Part shown: in pieces, positions 22,718 to 29,659 of the stretch | How the letters are laid out: every line of letters starts with the position of its first letter | Numbering within the stretch: the first letter of the stretch is position 1 | Virus record (IMG/VR): IMGVR_UViG_3300023435_000072 | Coordinates: 1 to 30,775 of that record | Length of the DNA stretch: 30,775 nucleotides | Source: a virus | Direction: 5' to 3' (one strand) | Notes under the pieces: generated by a model | Seen by the model: the letters and a program-made list of their open reading frames with translations, nothing else | Databases searched by the model: none | Told to the model about the DNA's origin: nothing | Position numbers and translations under genes: made by a program

Positions 22718-23568
22718 AAATACGGATAATATCGTTGTCGGACTGCATGAACAATATAAAAGATGGCGATTATTGGGTGAAACGAGACTTAGAAGCAGCG
22801 TTCATTATCCAGGGGTACGAAGTCGTAAAAGAAAATGCTGACTTGGATTTTTATCTATTTGGGTTGTATTCCTCGGGGCATCGTATGTCGGCGCCCCGAA
22901 GGTTTTGTTGGGTGTATTCCCACCCGGACTTAGTGGAGAGCAGCGAGTGGCCTGAATTCGCAAAACAGTTTGAACACATATTTGTTCTTTCAAATAGCTT
23001 TATGGCAGGCAGAGATAAAACCTCAGTCTTGCTGGGTGCATCGTCAAAAGGGTTCGGTCCTCGGAGAGAGATTAAGTATGACATAATCTTTGTAGGGGCG
23101 ATGAGGCATGGGAAAAGAATTGACGCGGTGAGGCGCCTTATAGAAGCTGGCAAATATAGGATTTGCCTCGTAGGTGTTGGATGGGATAAGGCTTTGGGCG
23201 ATCTGATAAATAAGGTCGATTATAAAGGTGATTACATCGACAACCGTTCTTTAGGTAGTCTTTTCAGCCAAGGGCGATTGTCCTTTTACTCAGCGCATGA
23301 GGACATGAGGTTAGCCGGGTTTGTAGCTGTTAGGATTTTGGACATTTTTAGGAGTAGCGAGTGCCTCTGCATATCAGACGAAAACGTAGGGCTTAAAGAC
23401 ATATCCAAGGCTATTCCAACATATAAAGACCTGGACGAATTAACAGCACAGGTAGACTATTTTTTGCGCTATCCTGATAAAAGAAATGAAATTGCGGCAC
23501 AATGCAGAATCGATGTTAAAGATTTCACTTTTCGTAAAACGGTAAAAGAAATAACGAGATGGATATAA
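22714..23568 (+). CDS. CgeB-like glycosyltransferase
   Basis: A 284-aa GT-B protein. The body contains YDIIFVGAMRHGKRIDAV (about 127-143), a nucleotide-binding start of the second Rossmann domain, then RLAGFVAVRILDIFRSSECL and a terminal DFTFRKTVKEIT. These match CgeB/GT1-like transferases. Start ATG at 22714 overlaps the previous stop by 4 bp. It is the second such transferase in the cassette, suggesting a chain of several sugars. Confidence 0.75.
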   Translation: MKIRIISLSDCMNNIKDGDYWVKRDLEAAFIIQGYEVVKENADLDFYLFGLYSSGHRMSAPRRFCWVYSHPDLVESSEWPEFAKQFEHIFVLSNSFMAGRDKTSVLLGASSKGFGPRREIKYDIIFVGAMRHGKRIDAVRRLIEAGKYRICLVGVGWDKALGDLINKVDYKGDYIDNRSLGSLFSQGRLSFYSAHEDMRLAGFVAVRILDIFRSSECLCISDENVGLKDISKAIPTYKDLDELTAQVDYFLRYPDKRNEIAAQCRIDVKDFTFRKTVKEITRWI

Positions 23569-24119
23569 TGCCCTATATCTTAGAGTTCGATGATTTTTGT
23601 GAAAATGGCATACTAGGGCTTAATTGCGATAGGCGAGATTTATTGTTTAAATTGAAAGAAAAGATACCGCAACTGAAAGTAAACCTTTTCACTATCGTTG
23701 GAAGGTGTTCCCCTGTTTGGCTTGAAGAAATAAAGGAAATCCCGTGGGTCGATATGATCCCGCATGGCTGGAGTCATGATGGGCCTGAATGTCAGAATTG
23801 GACCAAGCTTGAAGCACTGGATTGCCTTGATAGGGTTGAACGGTTAGGGCTTACCAAAGGATTTAAAGCCCCCGGATGGCGTATATCTGGAGGCACCTAT
23901 GAGGGGTTGATGGAAAAAGGGTATTGGGTAGCAGATGTGCCAAAGAATGACAATAAAAGACCTGCTGGCCTCCGTACATATTTAGCAAGTGATAATCCAG
24001 AAGAACGAATCCAAGGTCATATGACGGAATGCCTGGGAGACAGGGGCCTTGAGCATAGATTCGATTTCTATGCTTCTTTAAATGATAAAGAATATATGTT
24101 TATCAAGGAGATAATGTGA
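23568..24119 (+). CDS. Polysaccharide deacetylase-like (NodB fold)
   Basis: A 183-aa protein. LEFDDF near the N-terminus (D8-D9), HGWSH at 66-70 (H-x3-H) and KAPGWR, with GHMTE near the end, reproduce the metal-binding layout of NodB deacetylases. It would remove N-acetyl groups from a glycan. Start ATG at 23568 overlaps the stop of the preceding gene (TAATG); a start at 23559 is also possible. It ends in a GTGA overlap with the GT8 gene. Confidence 0.78.
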   Translation: MPYILEFDDFCENGILGLNCDRRDLLFKLKEKIPQLKVNLFTIVGRCSPVWLEEIKEIPWVDMIPHGWSHDGPECQNWTKLEALDCLDRVERLGLTKGFKAPGWRISGGTYEGLMEKGYWVADVPKNDNKRPAGLRTYLASDNPEERIQGHMTECLGDRGLEHRFDFYASLNDKEYMFIKEIM

Positions 24120-24811
24120 AAACCTGTTTTGCCATGGTTGTCACCAAGAACCAGCGTCACGCATGTAATTACTTTACTATGGCGCAAGTTGCTCTGCGGA
24201 GCTTGCAGATGAATAGCGGCCTCGATATCCCGTGTTATATATTTTGCACTGATATGGATGACCATCTATCAATAGACGGCAGCCTTGATGAGCTTCACGC
24301 ATTGTACGAAAACCTGATAATCCATAAGGTAGATACAGCGAAATACAAACAGCACAACAAAGAATGGCCCGGTTATTGGAGCCATGAAATGTTCAATATC
24401 AAAGGGTATGACAGGGTAATATTCAGCGATGCCGACGTTATCTGCCTGGGGAGCTTGGCTGATTTGCCGGCTACTGACCTCGGCATGGTATGGGAAAGTC
24501 CGAGAAAACAGTTCTTTGGTGGGTTCATATGTGTCGGGAAGAAGTATCTTAATACGGGAACATATGAAGCCGTATTGAAGCATCAAAAACAGCCTGGGAC
24601 ATGGGGGCGGGACCAGGCCGTTTATAACGAATACTTTAACAAAAGCGACATAACCGAGCTTCACGGGAAATACACGACAGTAACGAACAAGAAATGTGAT
24701 GACATCCGGATGCTGCATTACATTTTTAAACCGGGCCTTACGTCAAGATTATCTCAAGAATATCGGGACCTATGGGATGCTCACGCGTTGGCTGTAAATC
24801 AAGGAGTGTAA
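24116..24811 (+). CDS. Glycosyltransferase family 8-like
   Basis: A 231-aa GT-A enzyme. The Asp-x-Asp motif DAD is at 105-107 (FSDADVICLGSL), with the preceding YDRVI and following WESPRKQFFGGF segments typical of GT8 (galactosyl- or glucosyltransferase, retaining). The GTG start at 24116 overlaps the previous stop. It is one of at least five transferases in this cassette and is followed 1 bp later by a methyltransferase gene. Confidence 0.85.
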   Translation: MKTCFAMVVTKNQRHACNYFTMAQVALRSLQMNSGLDIPCYIFCTDMDDHLSIDGSLDELHALYENLIIHKVDTAKYKQHNKEWPGYWSHEMFNIKGYDRVIFSDADVICLGSLADLPATDLGMVWESPRKQFFGGFICVGKKYLNTGTYEAVLKHQKQPGTWGRDQAVYNEYFNKSDITELHGKYTTVTNKKCDDIRMLHYIFKPGLTSRLSQEYRDLWDAHALAVNQGV

Positions 24812-24812
24812 G

Positions 24813-25361
24813 ATGGGAATGACGGGATTGCAGACGGTACTCGATAACATTAGACCGAGTTTCGAATATAACATTTCGTTTGTGGAGAAACACTTAATCG
24901 GGAAAGGGCTTGATATGGGCTGTGGTAATTGTCCATTGTTGAAAGACGATTGCCTTCATGTTGATCAAGCACCTCAGCCAATAGCGGTTGAGCAGGTAGG
25001 TGAAGATGTCATCAAAGGTGATGCTGTCACGTTTGCCCCCGATGGCCTTGTGGATTACATATTCTCTTCTCATATGTTGGAGGACCTGCCCACGGAAGGA
25101 GCGATAATAGATTGTCTGCTGGGATGGGCCAAGCTGCTGAAAAAAGGTGGCGTGATTGTGCTGCTTTTGCCTGACATGCTTGGGGGACGCTATCCTACTG
25201 TCGAAGACGGTGGCAATCCCTCTCATCGTGTGAATGTCGGAGTTCCATTTATTGAGCGGATTACCCCAAGGTTGAAGGGGCTAGAACTTATTCAGGTGAA
25301 TACCATCCCTCTCAATAAAAGCTGCACCCTGGATGTAGTGTTCAGAAAAGGAACCAAATGA
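24813..25361 (+). CDS. SAM-dependent methyltransferase (class I)
   Basis: A 182-aa protein. GLDMGCGNC (residues 32-40) is motif I, and YIFSSHMLEDL (about 84-94) with LLKKGGVIVLLLPD supply motifs II-III. No catalytic signature for a specific acceptor is seen. In this cassette it probably O-methylates a sugar. It starts 1 bp after the GT8 gene and overlaps the next gene by 4 bp. Confidence 0.87.
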   Translation: MGMTGLQTVLDNIRPSFEYNISFVEKHLIGKGLDMGCGNCPLLKDDCLHVDQAPQPIAVEQVGEDVIKGDAVTFAPDGLVDYIFSSHMLEDLPTEGAIIDCLLGWAKLLKKGGVIVLLLPDMLGGRYPTVEDGGNPSHRVNVGVPFIERITPRLKGLELIQVNTIPLNKSCTLDVVFRKGTK

Positions 25362-25747
25362 TAACCCTGTTTGTCGTTCAATCATGTGCTGACGCGAAAG
25401 ACCCGAAAGCATCAATCGATTCTTTTGCAGGATTGGAGGGCGAAGTTCACCTTGTTAAATCGTTGGACGAAATCAATGGGACGGATTCCAAGCATGATTG
25501 GTACGGCGTAATTTACGATGATGAGCACATAGACGAACAGCTTCTTGAAGGGCTGAAGGTGTTTATAGAGCACACGGATGCTGATGTGTTGGTTCTGTAT
25601 AGGATGAAAGGCGGAGATAAGGCGTCTCGGTCTCCCAGGCTGTTCAGGGAAAATATCACGCTTGAGAAGGGTTCTTTGATGCCGGAAGGTGAGGTCAAGT
25701 TCGAAACGGTGTTGAACGGGTGGGTGATGTCAAATGATAAAAGTTGA
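25358..25747 (+). CDS. Last gene of sugar cassette, unknown (GT2-like fragment?)
   Basis: A 129-aa protein. DWYGVIYDDEHIDEQL (about 46-61) has an acidic DDE that recalls a GT-A metal site, and LVLYRMKGG with ETVLNGWV follows, but it is too short for a full transferase. The family is not recognised. The 4-bp overlap upstream and the 14-bp overlap with the tail-completion gene show it bridges cassette and tail module. Confidence 0.65.
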   Translation: MITLFVVQSCADAKDPKASIDSFAGLEGEVHLVKSLDEINGTDSKHDWYGVIYDDEHIDEQLLEGLKVFIEHTDADVLVLYRMKGGDKASRSPRLFRENITLEKGSLMPEGEVKFETVLNGWVMSNDKS

Positions 25748-26258
25748 AATAAACCAGAGCGATTTTGCGAGATTAAAGGCGGCCCTGGCCCGGCTTCAAA
25801 CAACGGTGAAGGTGCAGGGTATGGATACGCTTCAGTTTAACTGCGCCACTGATTATTATCAGCTTGTGACTGAAAAGATTATGAAGCTTCGTGCGCCCAG
25901 CCCTGGATATTCGAAGCGCTACCGAAACTGGAAATACGAATACGGATGGAGCGGATATCCGTCCCCGTGGCGATTAAGAGGTGACTTGGTGCGGTCTCTT
26001 GGGTCGTACCGATTCGGCGAAGGATACCTGGGTGGTGTGCATCCCGGCGCCATGGACTCAGGCGGAAAGTCCTGGCATGGCAAGGGCAAGAAAGGCCCTG
26101 AAGGTGATGCAAAATCCATCGAGATGTACGGCAGGGTGGTAGAGTACGGGAAGAAGAAGCGGCCTGTTTTTGAGCCTGCCATGGAAGAATATAAGAATGC
26201 GGGCTGGAAGAAGCGCATAGACGCATTCATGAAAAGGATGGAGGCCGATTGGCGGTAA
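25734..26258 (+). CDS. Tail completion/minor tail protein (HK97 gp10-like)
   Basis: A 174-aa protein. Length, position, and the late RPVFEPAMEEYKNAGW motif (about 141-156) with a preceding helical N-terminus resemble HK97 gp10-type tail completion proteins that cap the tail end attached to the head. The middle is Gly/Tyr/Trp-rich and basic (WKYEYGWSGYPSPWRLRGD). It shows that the tail module resumes immediately after the sugar cassette. Confidence 0.65.
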   Translation: MIKVEINQSDFARLKAALARLQTTVKVQGMDTLQFNCATDYYQLVTEKIMKLRAPSPGYSKRYRNWKYEYGWSGYPSPWRLRGDLVRSLGSYRFGEGYLGGVHPGAMDSGGKSWHGKGKKGPEGDAKSIEMYGRVVEYGKKKRPVFEPAMEEYKNAGWKKRIDAFMKRMEADWR

Positions 26259-26277
26259 TCTGACTTGCTTTTTAGCC

Positions 26278-26306
26278 TTGACAAAATATCCGTAAACGGA
26301 TATGCT
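26278..26306 (+). promoter_or_regulatory. Promoter with perfect 18-bp operator-like palindrome
   Basis: TTGACA (26278-26283), 17-nt spacer, TATGCT (26301-26306). The spacer and -10 contain ATATCCGTAAACGGATAT (26286-26303), perfect 7-bp arms around a 4-bp centre. It is the best copy of the element shared with the promoters at 539, 1672 and 9537. It starts an extra transcript in the middle of the tail operon. Confidence 0.8.
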
Positions 26307-26379
26307 AAAAACAGTAAGGGAGACAAGGGAATCGGTTCCTCATCACCTTCTACCACAGTCGAGACGCGAGGAGAAATAT

Positions 26380-27072
26380 ATGTTCAATGAGAATACAGAC
26401 AAAATAGCGATAGTCGTTGATGAGAAGCGCGCTGAAGGGTTCTCTGAGGCGCTGGCGGGACTGGAGCCAAGCATCGAGTCTTCGTTTAAAAACCCCGATG
26501 GCGCTTACATAGGGGTATATTTATCCTACGATTGGCACGATGACGATCCGATTGTCCAAGCTGTTGATGCGTTTTTAAATGAACTAGCTCTCGGTGATTT
26601 TGGGTTTATCCGGTTGGGGAGCGATTATGGTGATTACGAAGAGATTGGATCTCCCTTCGAGTTTGGGCTGACGGTTACACGGCGCATTGAAATTCCGTGG
26701 GAAGGATCTTGCCCGAAATTAAAAACGAACCGGGTAAGTGGGAATATCCCAACGCAGAGAGTCGTTAGAGTTTTTAGTGGGTACAAAGAAATAATAGATC
26801 ATGTGTTTGTCCTTGAAGATTATCAAATAAAGTGCTGCGGTGAATGGTGGGAAAACACAAAGGTTGTCATGCTTACAAAAATACCAGAAGGCGTTACATT
26901 AGAAAACGGAGCAATCAAACAGATAACCATAGGGAGGGAACGTTTTGAAGGGCTCATGGGTGTTATGATGAGAGGCCGCTGGTTTATATTGTTGAAAGCT
27001 GAAGATTATCCTGAAGCGATAGCGCAAGATGAAACATTAGAGTTTATGGAAGCATCTGGGATCTTAAAATGA
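26380..27072 (+). CDS. Accessory protein of unknown function, 230 aa
   Basis: Start at ATG 26380 with GAGGAGA upstream; the in-frame ATG at 26302 lies within the promoter. The protein is mixed alpha/beta and slightly acidic, with an early segment NENTDKIAIVVDEKRAEGF and later YDWHDDDP, a Cys pair in YQIKCCGEWWEN, and no recognised motif. Its own regulated promoter and position between tail completion and terminator suggest a moron-type accessory gene rather than a structural one. It overlaps the next gene by 4 bp. Confidence 0.7.
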   Translation: MFNENTDKIAIVVDEKRAEGFSEALAGLEPSIESSFKNPDGAYIGVYLSYDWHDDDPIVQAVDAFLNELALGDFGFIRLGSDYGDYEEIGSPFEFGLTVTRRIEIPWEGSCPKLKTNRVSGNIPTQRVVRVFSGYKEIIDHVFVLEDYQIKCCGEWWENTKVVMLTKIPEGVTLENGAIKQITIGRERFEGLMGVMMRGRWFILLKAEDYPEAIAQDETLEFMEASGILK

Positions 27073-27278
27073 AAATAATAAACGTGGAACCGAAGGACAT
27101 CCATGTAATTTTGGACATGAGCATTCGGGAGGTAAACTTGGTGCTGGACGCGCTTGATAACTCCGAGGTGAAGTTTGCCAGCGACGAGAAGCCAGAGCTT
27201 GCCGAGGCCGCCACCTATTTAAAGGATGTGTTTTTTAAGACGCTTTCTGATTTGTCGAGCGAAATAAAAGGAGGCTGA
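27069..27278 (+). CDS. Small hypothetical protein, 69 aa
   Basis: A 69-aa acidic, helical protein. It is coupled to the preceding gene (ATGA overlap). It has no motifs; DMSIREVNLVLDALDN and LKDVFFKTLSDLSSE suggest two helices. It is probably part of the accessory pair driven by the 26278 promoter. Confidence 0.6.
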   Translation: MKIINVEPKDIHVILDMSIREVNLVLDALDNSEVKFASDEKPELAEAATYLKDVFFKTLSDLSSEIKGG

Positions 27279-27280
27279 GC

Positions 27281-27460
27281 ATGGATTATATCAGTGTCAA
27301 GCAACGGGCTAATTGGTTGTCCGACATGATTACCCGGGAGATGAAACAGTTCGAGGCAGAGACCGGCGTTAAGGTGGACGACATTCGGATAAGCAGAATA
27401 TGCGGAAAAGTTACGAGTGTCGCAGTGGATATTTATAGGAGTGAGCCATGCCAGCATTAG
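27281..27460 (+). CDS. Small hypothetical protein, 59 aa
   Basis: Starts at 27281 with AAAGGAGG 6 nt upstream and ends overlapping the next gene by 13 bp. The sequence begins MDYISVKQRANWLSDMIT and is helical with a C-terminal beta-like strand (KVTSVAVDIYRS). It has no motif. A strong ribosome site and tight junctions support that it is real. Confidence 0.6.
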   Translation: MDYISVKQRANWLSDMITREMKQFEAETGVKVDDIRISRICGKVTSVAVDIYRSEPCQH

Positions 27461-27924
27461 ATTCAACTTCAAAAGAGTCAAATATCAGAGATTCCATTAA
27501 AAAGTATTGGGTTGATAATCTCTATACGACCGATGGTGTCCAACTAACCTTCGATAAATACTTGAGCACGCCCAACGTCCAAGGCCATGCGGTGGATAAA
27601 TGGGTATCCATTAATTTTGGGGATATGCAGCTGAGCGATATGTCCTACCATATCCTGAATATCTATTGCTGCACTCGCTCTGATGGCGAAGGGTTTAAGC
27701 TGGCGCAGTTGCGGGATAAAACCTTCAAGTACCTGGTTGACGGAGATAAAACGGACGGCATGGCCAGGATTGCGTTCTACCGCAGTCGGGCATCCGGGGC
27801 ATGGACGCTTTTAGACGGCGGCATGGTTGTTCAGGACGTTACAGAAAGCAGGCAGTTTGAAGCAGAGGATGGCACAAAATATAAGATATTGACTTGTAGA
27901 TTAAGATTTTCAGCGAAAGTGTGA
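27448..27924 (+). CDS. Probable tail terminator protein
   Basis: A 158-aa protein between tail completion and tube genes, the position of tail terminator (gpU-like) proteins. It combines an early helix (IRDSIKKYWVDNLY), a central beta-sheet region (WVSINFGDMQLSD, then YHILNIYCCT) and strands at the C-terminus (KILTCRLRFSAKV). This fits the terminator fold but without a signature motif. It ends in a GTGA overlap with the following gene. Confidence 0.5.
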   Translation: MPALDSTSKESNIRDSIKKYWVDNLYTTDGVQLTFDKYLSTPNVQGHAVDKWVSINFGDMQLSDMSYHILNIYCCTRSDGEGFKLAQLRDKTFKYLVDGDKTDGMARIAFYRSRASGAWTLLDGGMVVQDVTESRQFEAEDGTKYKILTCRLRFSAKV

Positions 27925-27929
27925 TCCAT

Positions 27930-28151
27930 ATGGATAAAAGAAGCTTTGTTATTTGCGAGAAGTGTGGTAAGAAGTTAATAGAAAGAACCCCAAACGGCTT
28001 ATATCATTTTGTTTTCGGACGGAATCCAAACGATCCTGGGAATCCACCTGTGGATATCTGGGTTCACGGCAACCTAAAGATTAAGTGTTTGAGGAGAAAC
28101 TGCAACCACATGAACATTTTAAACTACTTCCCTTTCGATGATGCCGCGTAA
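27930..28151 (+). CDS. Second Com-like zinc-ribbon protein, 73 aa
   Basis: A 73-aa protein with C-x2-C (VICEKCGKKL) near the start and IKCLRRNCNHMNIL near the end, spaced by a loop with NPNDPGNPPVD. The two half-sites resemble Mu Com and the protein at 9587. Start is taken as the ATG at 27930; GTG at 27921 overlapping the previous stop is an alternative. It directly precedes the hairpin-containing leader of the tail tube gene, as the first Com-like gene precedes the portal leader. Confidence 0.6.
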   Translation: MDKRSFVICEKCGKKLIERTPNGLYHFVFGRNPNDPGNPPVDIWVHGNLKIKCLRRNCNHMNILNYFPFDDAA

Positions 28152-28255
28152 GAAGTAGGCCCTTCAATCGGCTTCCTGCCGAAGCTCCACAATCAGCTTG
28201 CCTGAAATCATCCGGCTAAACAACTTTGTTAAATTAAGCTGAAAGGAGTTAAACC
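28152..28255 (+). promoter_or_regulatory. Leader of the tail tube gene, with hairpin
   Basis: TCGGC-TTCCT-GCCGA (around 28168-28182) is a 5-bp hairpin. The ribosome site AAAGGAG lies just before the ATG at 28256. No -35/-10 pair is convincing, so this is probably a leader within the operon. Confidence 0.4.
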
Positions 28256-28840
28256 ATGAGTAGACAAGGCCCCGTCACTAAAGATACTTCCACGATTGCC
28301 ATTGGATTGATGCAAATTAGGGTTGGCGTATCAGCAACTCACATTGCAGCACCCACTCCGGCCCTAAGCTCAAGCGATTCCATTGGAGCGCTTGCAAGTA
28401 CCAAGTTCGTTGGGAACACCGATTGGTACAAACTCGAATCCGGTTTTCCTCTGATTGAGGATTATACCGTCCCCATCCGTGAAGGCGCCGCACTTGAATG
28501 CGCTTTCAAAGAACTCACCCCTTACAACATGGCGCTCGCTAACGGGATTGACCCCTCTGGTAGTTACGCCGATGTCCATTCCGGAGAGATTGTCCTGGGT
28601 GGTCGTGTTGCGCCTGCTTACCTTCGGGTAGAGGGTGTTTACACCTACCCCAATGGTAGCAATACCATGACCTTCGTTTTTCCGAGAGCGCAGGTGTCGG
28701 CCAATGTTGAAACGGATTTCACTTCCGAGGATTCTGCGGCTGTAACCGTCATGTTCGAGTCCAAGAACGCCACCTCTGACGTATCTGGTGGAAACGCAAT
28801 TTGGGATGACAAGCCCCTTGGTGCGATTCAATGGGCGTAG
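28256..28840 (+). CDS. Probable major tail (tube) protein
   Basis: A 194-aa beta-rich protein. It occupies the tube position directly before the chaperone pair. Strands such as YLRVEGVYTYPNGSNTMTFVF and ADVHSGEIVLGGRV, and an N-terminal disordered segment rich in Ser/Ala, fit the tube-protein fold. A strong ribosome site (AAAGGAG) and a hairpin right after it suggest high expression. No sheath gene is found, favouring a non-contractile tail. Confidence 0.7.
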   Translation: MSRQGPVTKDTSTIAIGLMQIRVGVSATHIAAPTPALSSSDSIGALASTKFVGNTDWYKLESGFPLIEDYTVPIREGAALECAFKELTPYNMALANGIDPSGSYADVHSGEIVLGGRVAPAYLRVEGVYTYPNGSNTMTFVFPRAQVSANVETDFTSEDSAAVTVMFESKNATSDVSGGNAIWDDKPLGAIQWA

Positions 28841-28864
28841 CTTGATGTAAACCTAAAATAATCA

Positions 28865-28885
28865 GCCCGGGCATCGTGCCCGGGC
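28865..28885 (+). promoter_or_regulatory. Perfect intergenic hairpin after the tube gene
   Basis: GCCCGGGCA-TCG-TGCCCGGGC forms a 9-bp GC-rich stem with a 3-nt loop. No T-tract follows, so it probably acts as an mRNA stabiliser or pause that lets the abundant tube mRNA outlast the downstream chaperone mRNA. Confidence 0.7.
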
Positions 28886-28902
28886 CGAATAGGAGAAACA
28901 CC

Positions 28903-29364
28903 ATGCCGGAAGAACAAGAGAGATTAAATCCGCAGATTACGGATGTCGAGATTGGCATCCGTAATTTAAGGAAGATCACGGTGTATCCGCTGTCCATGTC
29001 GGATCAGTTGAAGTTGACGGATATGGTTACGAAATCAGCAACGGAGCAGATGGCGAAGGGGGATGGCGATATTGCTATCGTGCAGTTCGTGTTGCAGCTC
29101 ATCCAGGAAAACCTTGCCAAAATCATTACGATGGTCACGGACGAGAAGGCAGACGTTCTTGAGGATATGAGCAATTCCCAGGCGGTTGAATTCGCTGATG
29201 TGCTGTTCGATGTGAATTACGGAGCAGTTGTAAAAAACTTCAAGAGCCTCTCCGCGAAACTGACGGGTCTGTTTCAATCGGAGAGGCCGTCACCACCGTC
29301 TGTGAGCGATACGGCTACCGGCTCGACGACTTCTACCGAAAGTCCTATCAAGACGGAGGAGTAA
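28903..29364 (+). CDS. Tail assembly chaperone, short form (gpG-like)
   Basis: A 153-aa protein. The ATG at 28903 is chosen for ATAGGAGAAAC; an earlier in-frame ATG (28876) lies in the hairpin tail. The body (about 10-112) is helical with LDKSM-like and LKLTDMV-type segments, typical of gpG chaperones that coat the tape measure. From about residue 113 it becomes a Ser/Thr/Pro-rich tail, as expected where the -1 frame shift should occur. Position before the tape-measure gene is the standard one. Confidence 0.75.
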   Translation: MPEEQERLNPQITDVEIGIRNLRKITVYPLSMSDQLKLTDMVTKSATEQMAKGDGDIAIVQFVLQLIQENLAKIITMVTDEKADVLEDMSNSQAVEFADVLFDVNYGAVVKNFKSLSAKLTGLFQSERPSPPSVSDTATGSTTSTESPIKTEE

Positions 29365-29654
29365 CATTTAGCCAGATGCTGGTGCTGTTTGAGCACACTG
29401 AAAAAAGGATGGTGGATAGGCTGAAGCTGGAGGCAGGATTCCATGGGATTAAACTTGATGACGATGCACCTCAAAGCCAGGGTGAACCGAAGCGTGCTTC
29501 AAAGGCTAAAGGCGTCCCGGGCGATCCGGATTCATACAGTCACTTGTCCATGGAAGAGAGACAGCGATTGACGGAGCAGATGATGGGGAACCATAAGGCG
29601 TGGGCTGAGGTTGATCAGCCATTGGGTGGCAAAGAAGGGATTGATAAGAGGTAG
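29199..29654 (+). CDS. Tail assembly chaperone, T part (made only by -1 frameshift)
   Basis: The -1 frame is open from 29199 to 29654. After slippage at 29232-29238 it continues as LQEPLRETDGSVSIGEAVTT, RLDDFYRKSYQDGGVTF and MLVLFEHTEKR, then a charged C-terminus. The joined product (28903-29238 plus 29238-29654) would be 250 aa. The independent ATG at 29376 has no suitable ribosome site, so the fusion is the likely product (GT-like). It links the G domain to a tail-tube-binding region. Confidence 0.75.
   Translation, partial: CAVRCELRSSCKKLQEPLRETDGSVSIGEAVTTVCERYGYRLDDFYRKSYQDGGVTFSQMLVLFEHTEKRMVDRLKLEAGFHGIKLDDDAPQSQGEPKRASKAKGVPGDPDSYSHLSMEERQRLTEQMMGNHKAWAEVDQPLGGKEGIDKR
29232..29287 (+). 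promoter_or_regulatory. -1 ribosomal frameshift signal (slippery heptamer and stem-loop)
   Basis: A AAA AAC at 29232-29238 is in exact phase with the short-form frame (codons GTA AAA AAC TTC). After a 7-nt spacer, GCCTCTCCG (29246-29254) pairs perfectly with CGGAGAGGC (29279-29287), with a 24-nt loop. This is the classical layout for -1 frameshifting in tail chaperone pairs. Confidence 0.85.
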
Positions 29655-29659
29655 TTGTT

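Noticed and set aside
22714-22740. Another copy of the shared promoter element (ACGGATAATATC)
   Set aside because: It is inside the start of a coding gene, has no left arm, and no -35 hexamer is found at 17 nt upstream.
29376-29654. Independent gene starting at ATG 29376
   Set aside because: No suitable ribosome site; the frame is open upstream into a frameshift signal and the upstream sequence is protein-like, so it is the T half of a chaperone pair.
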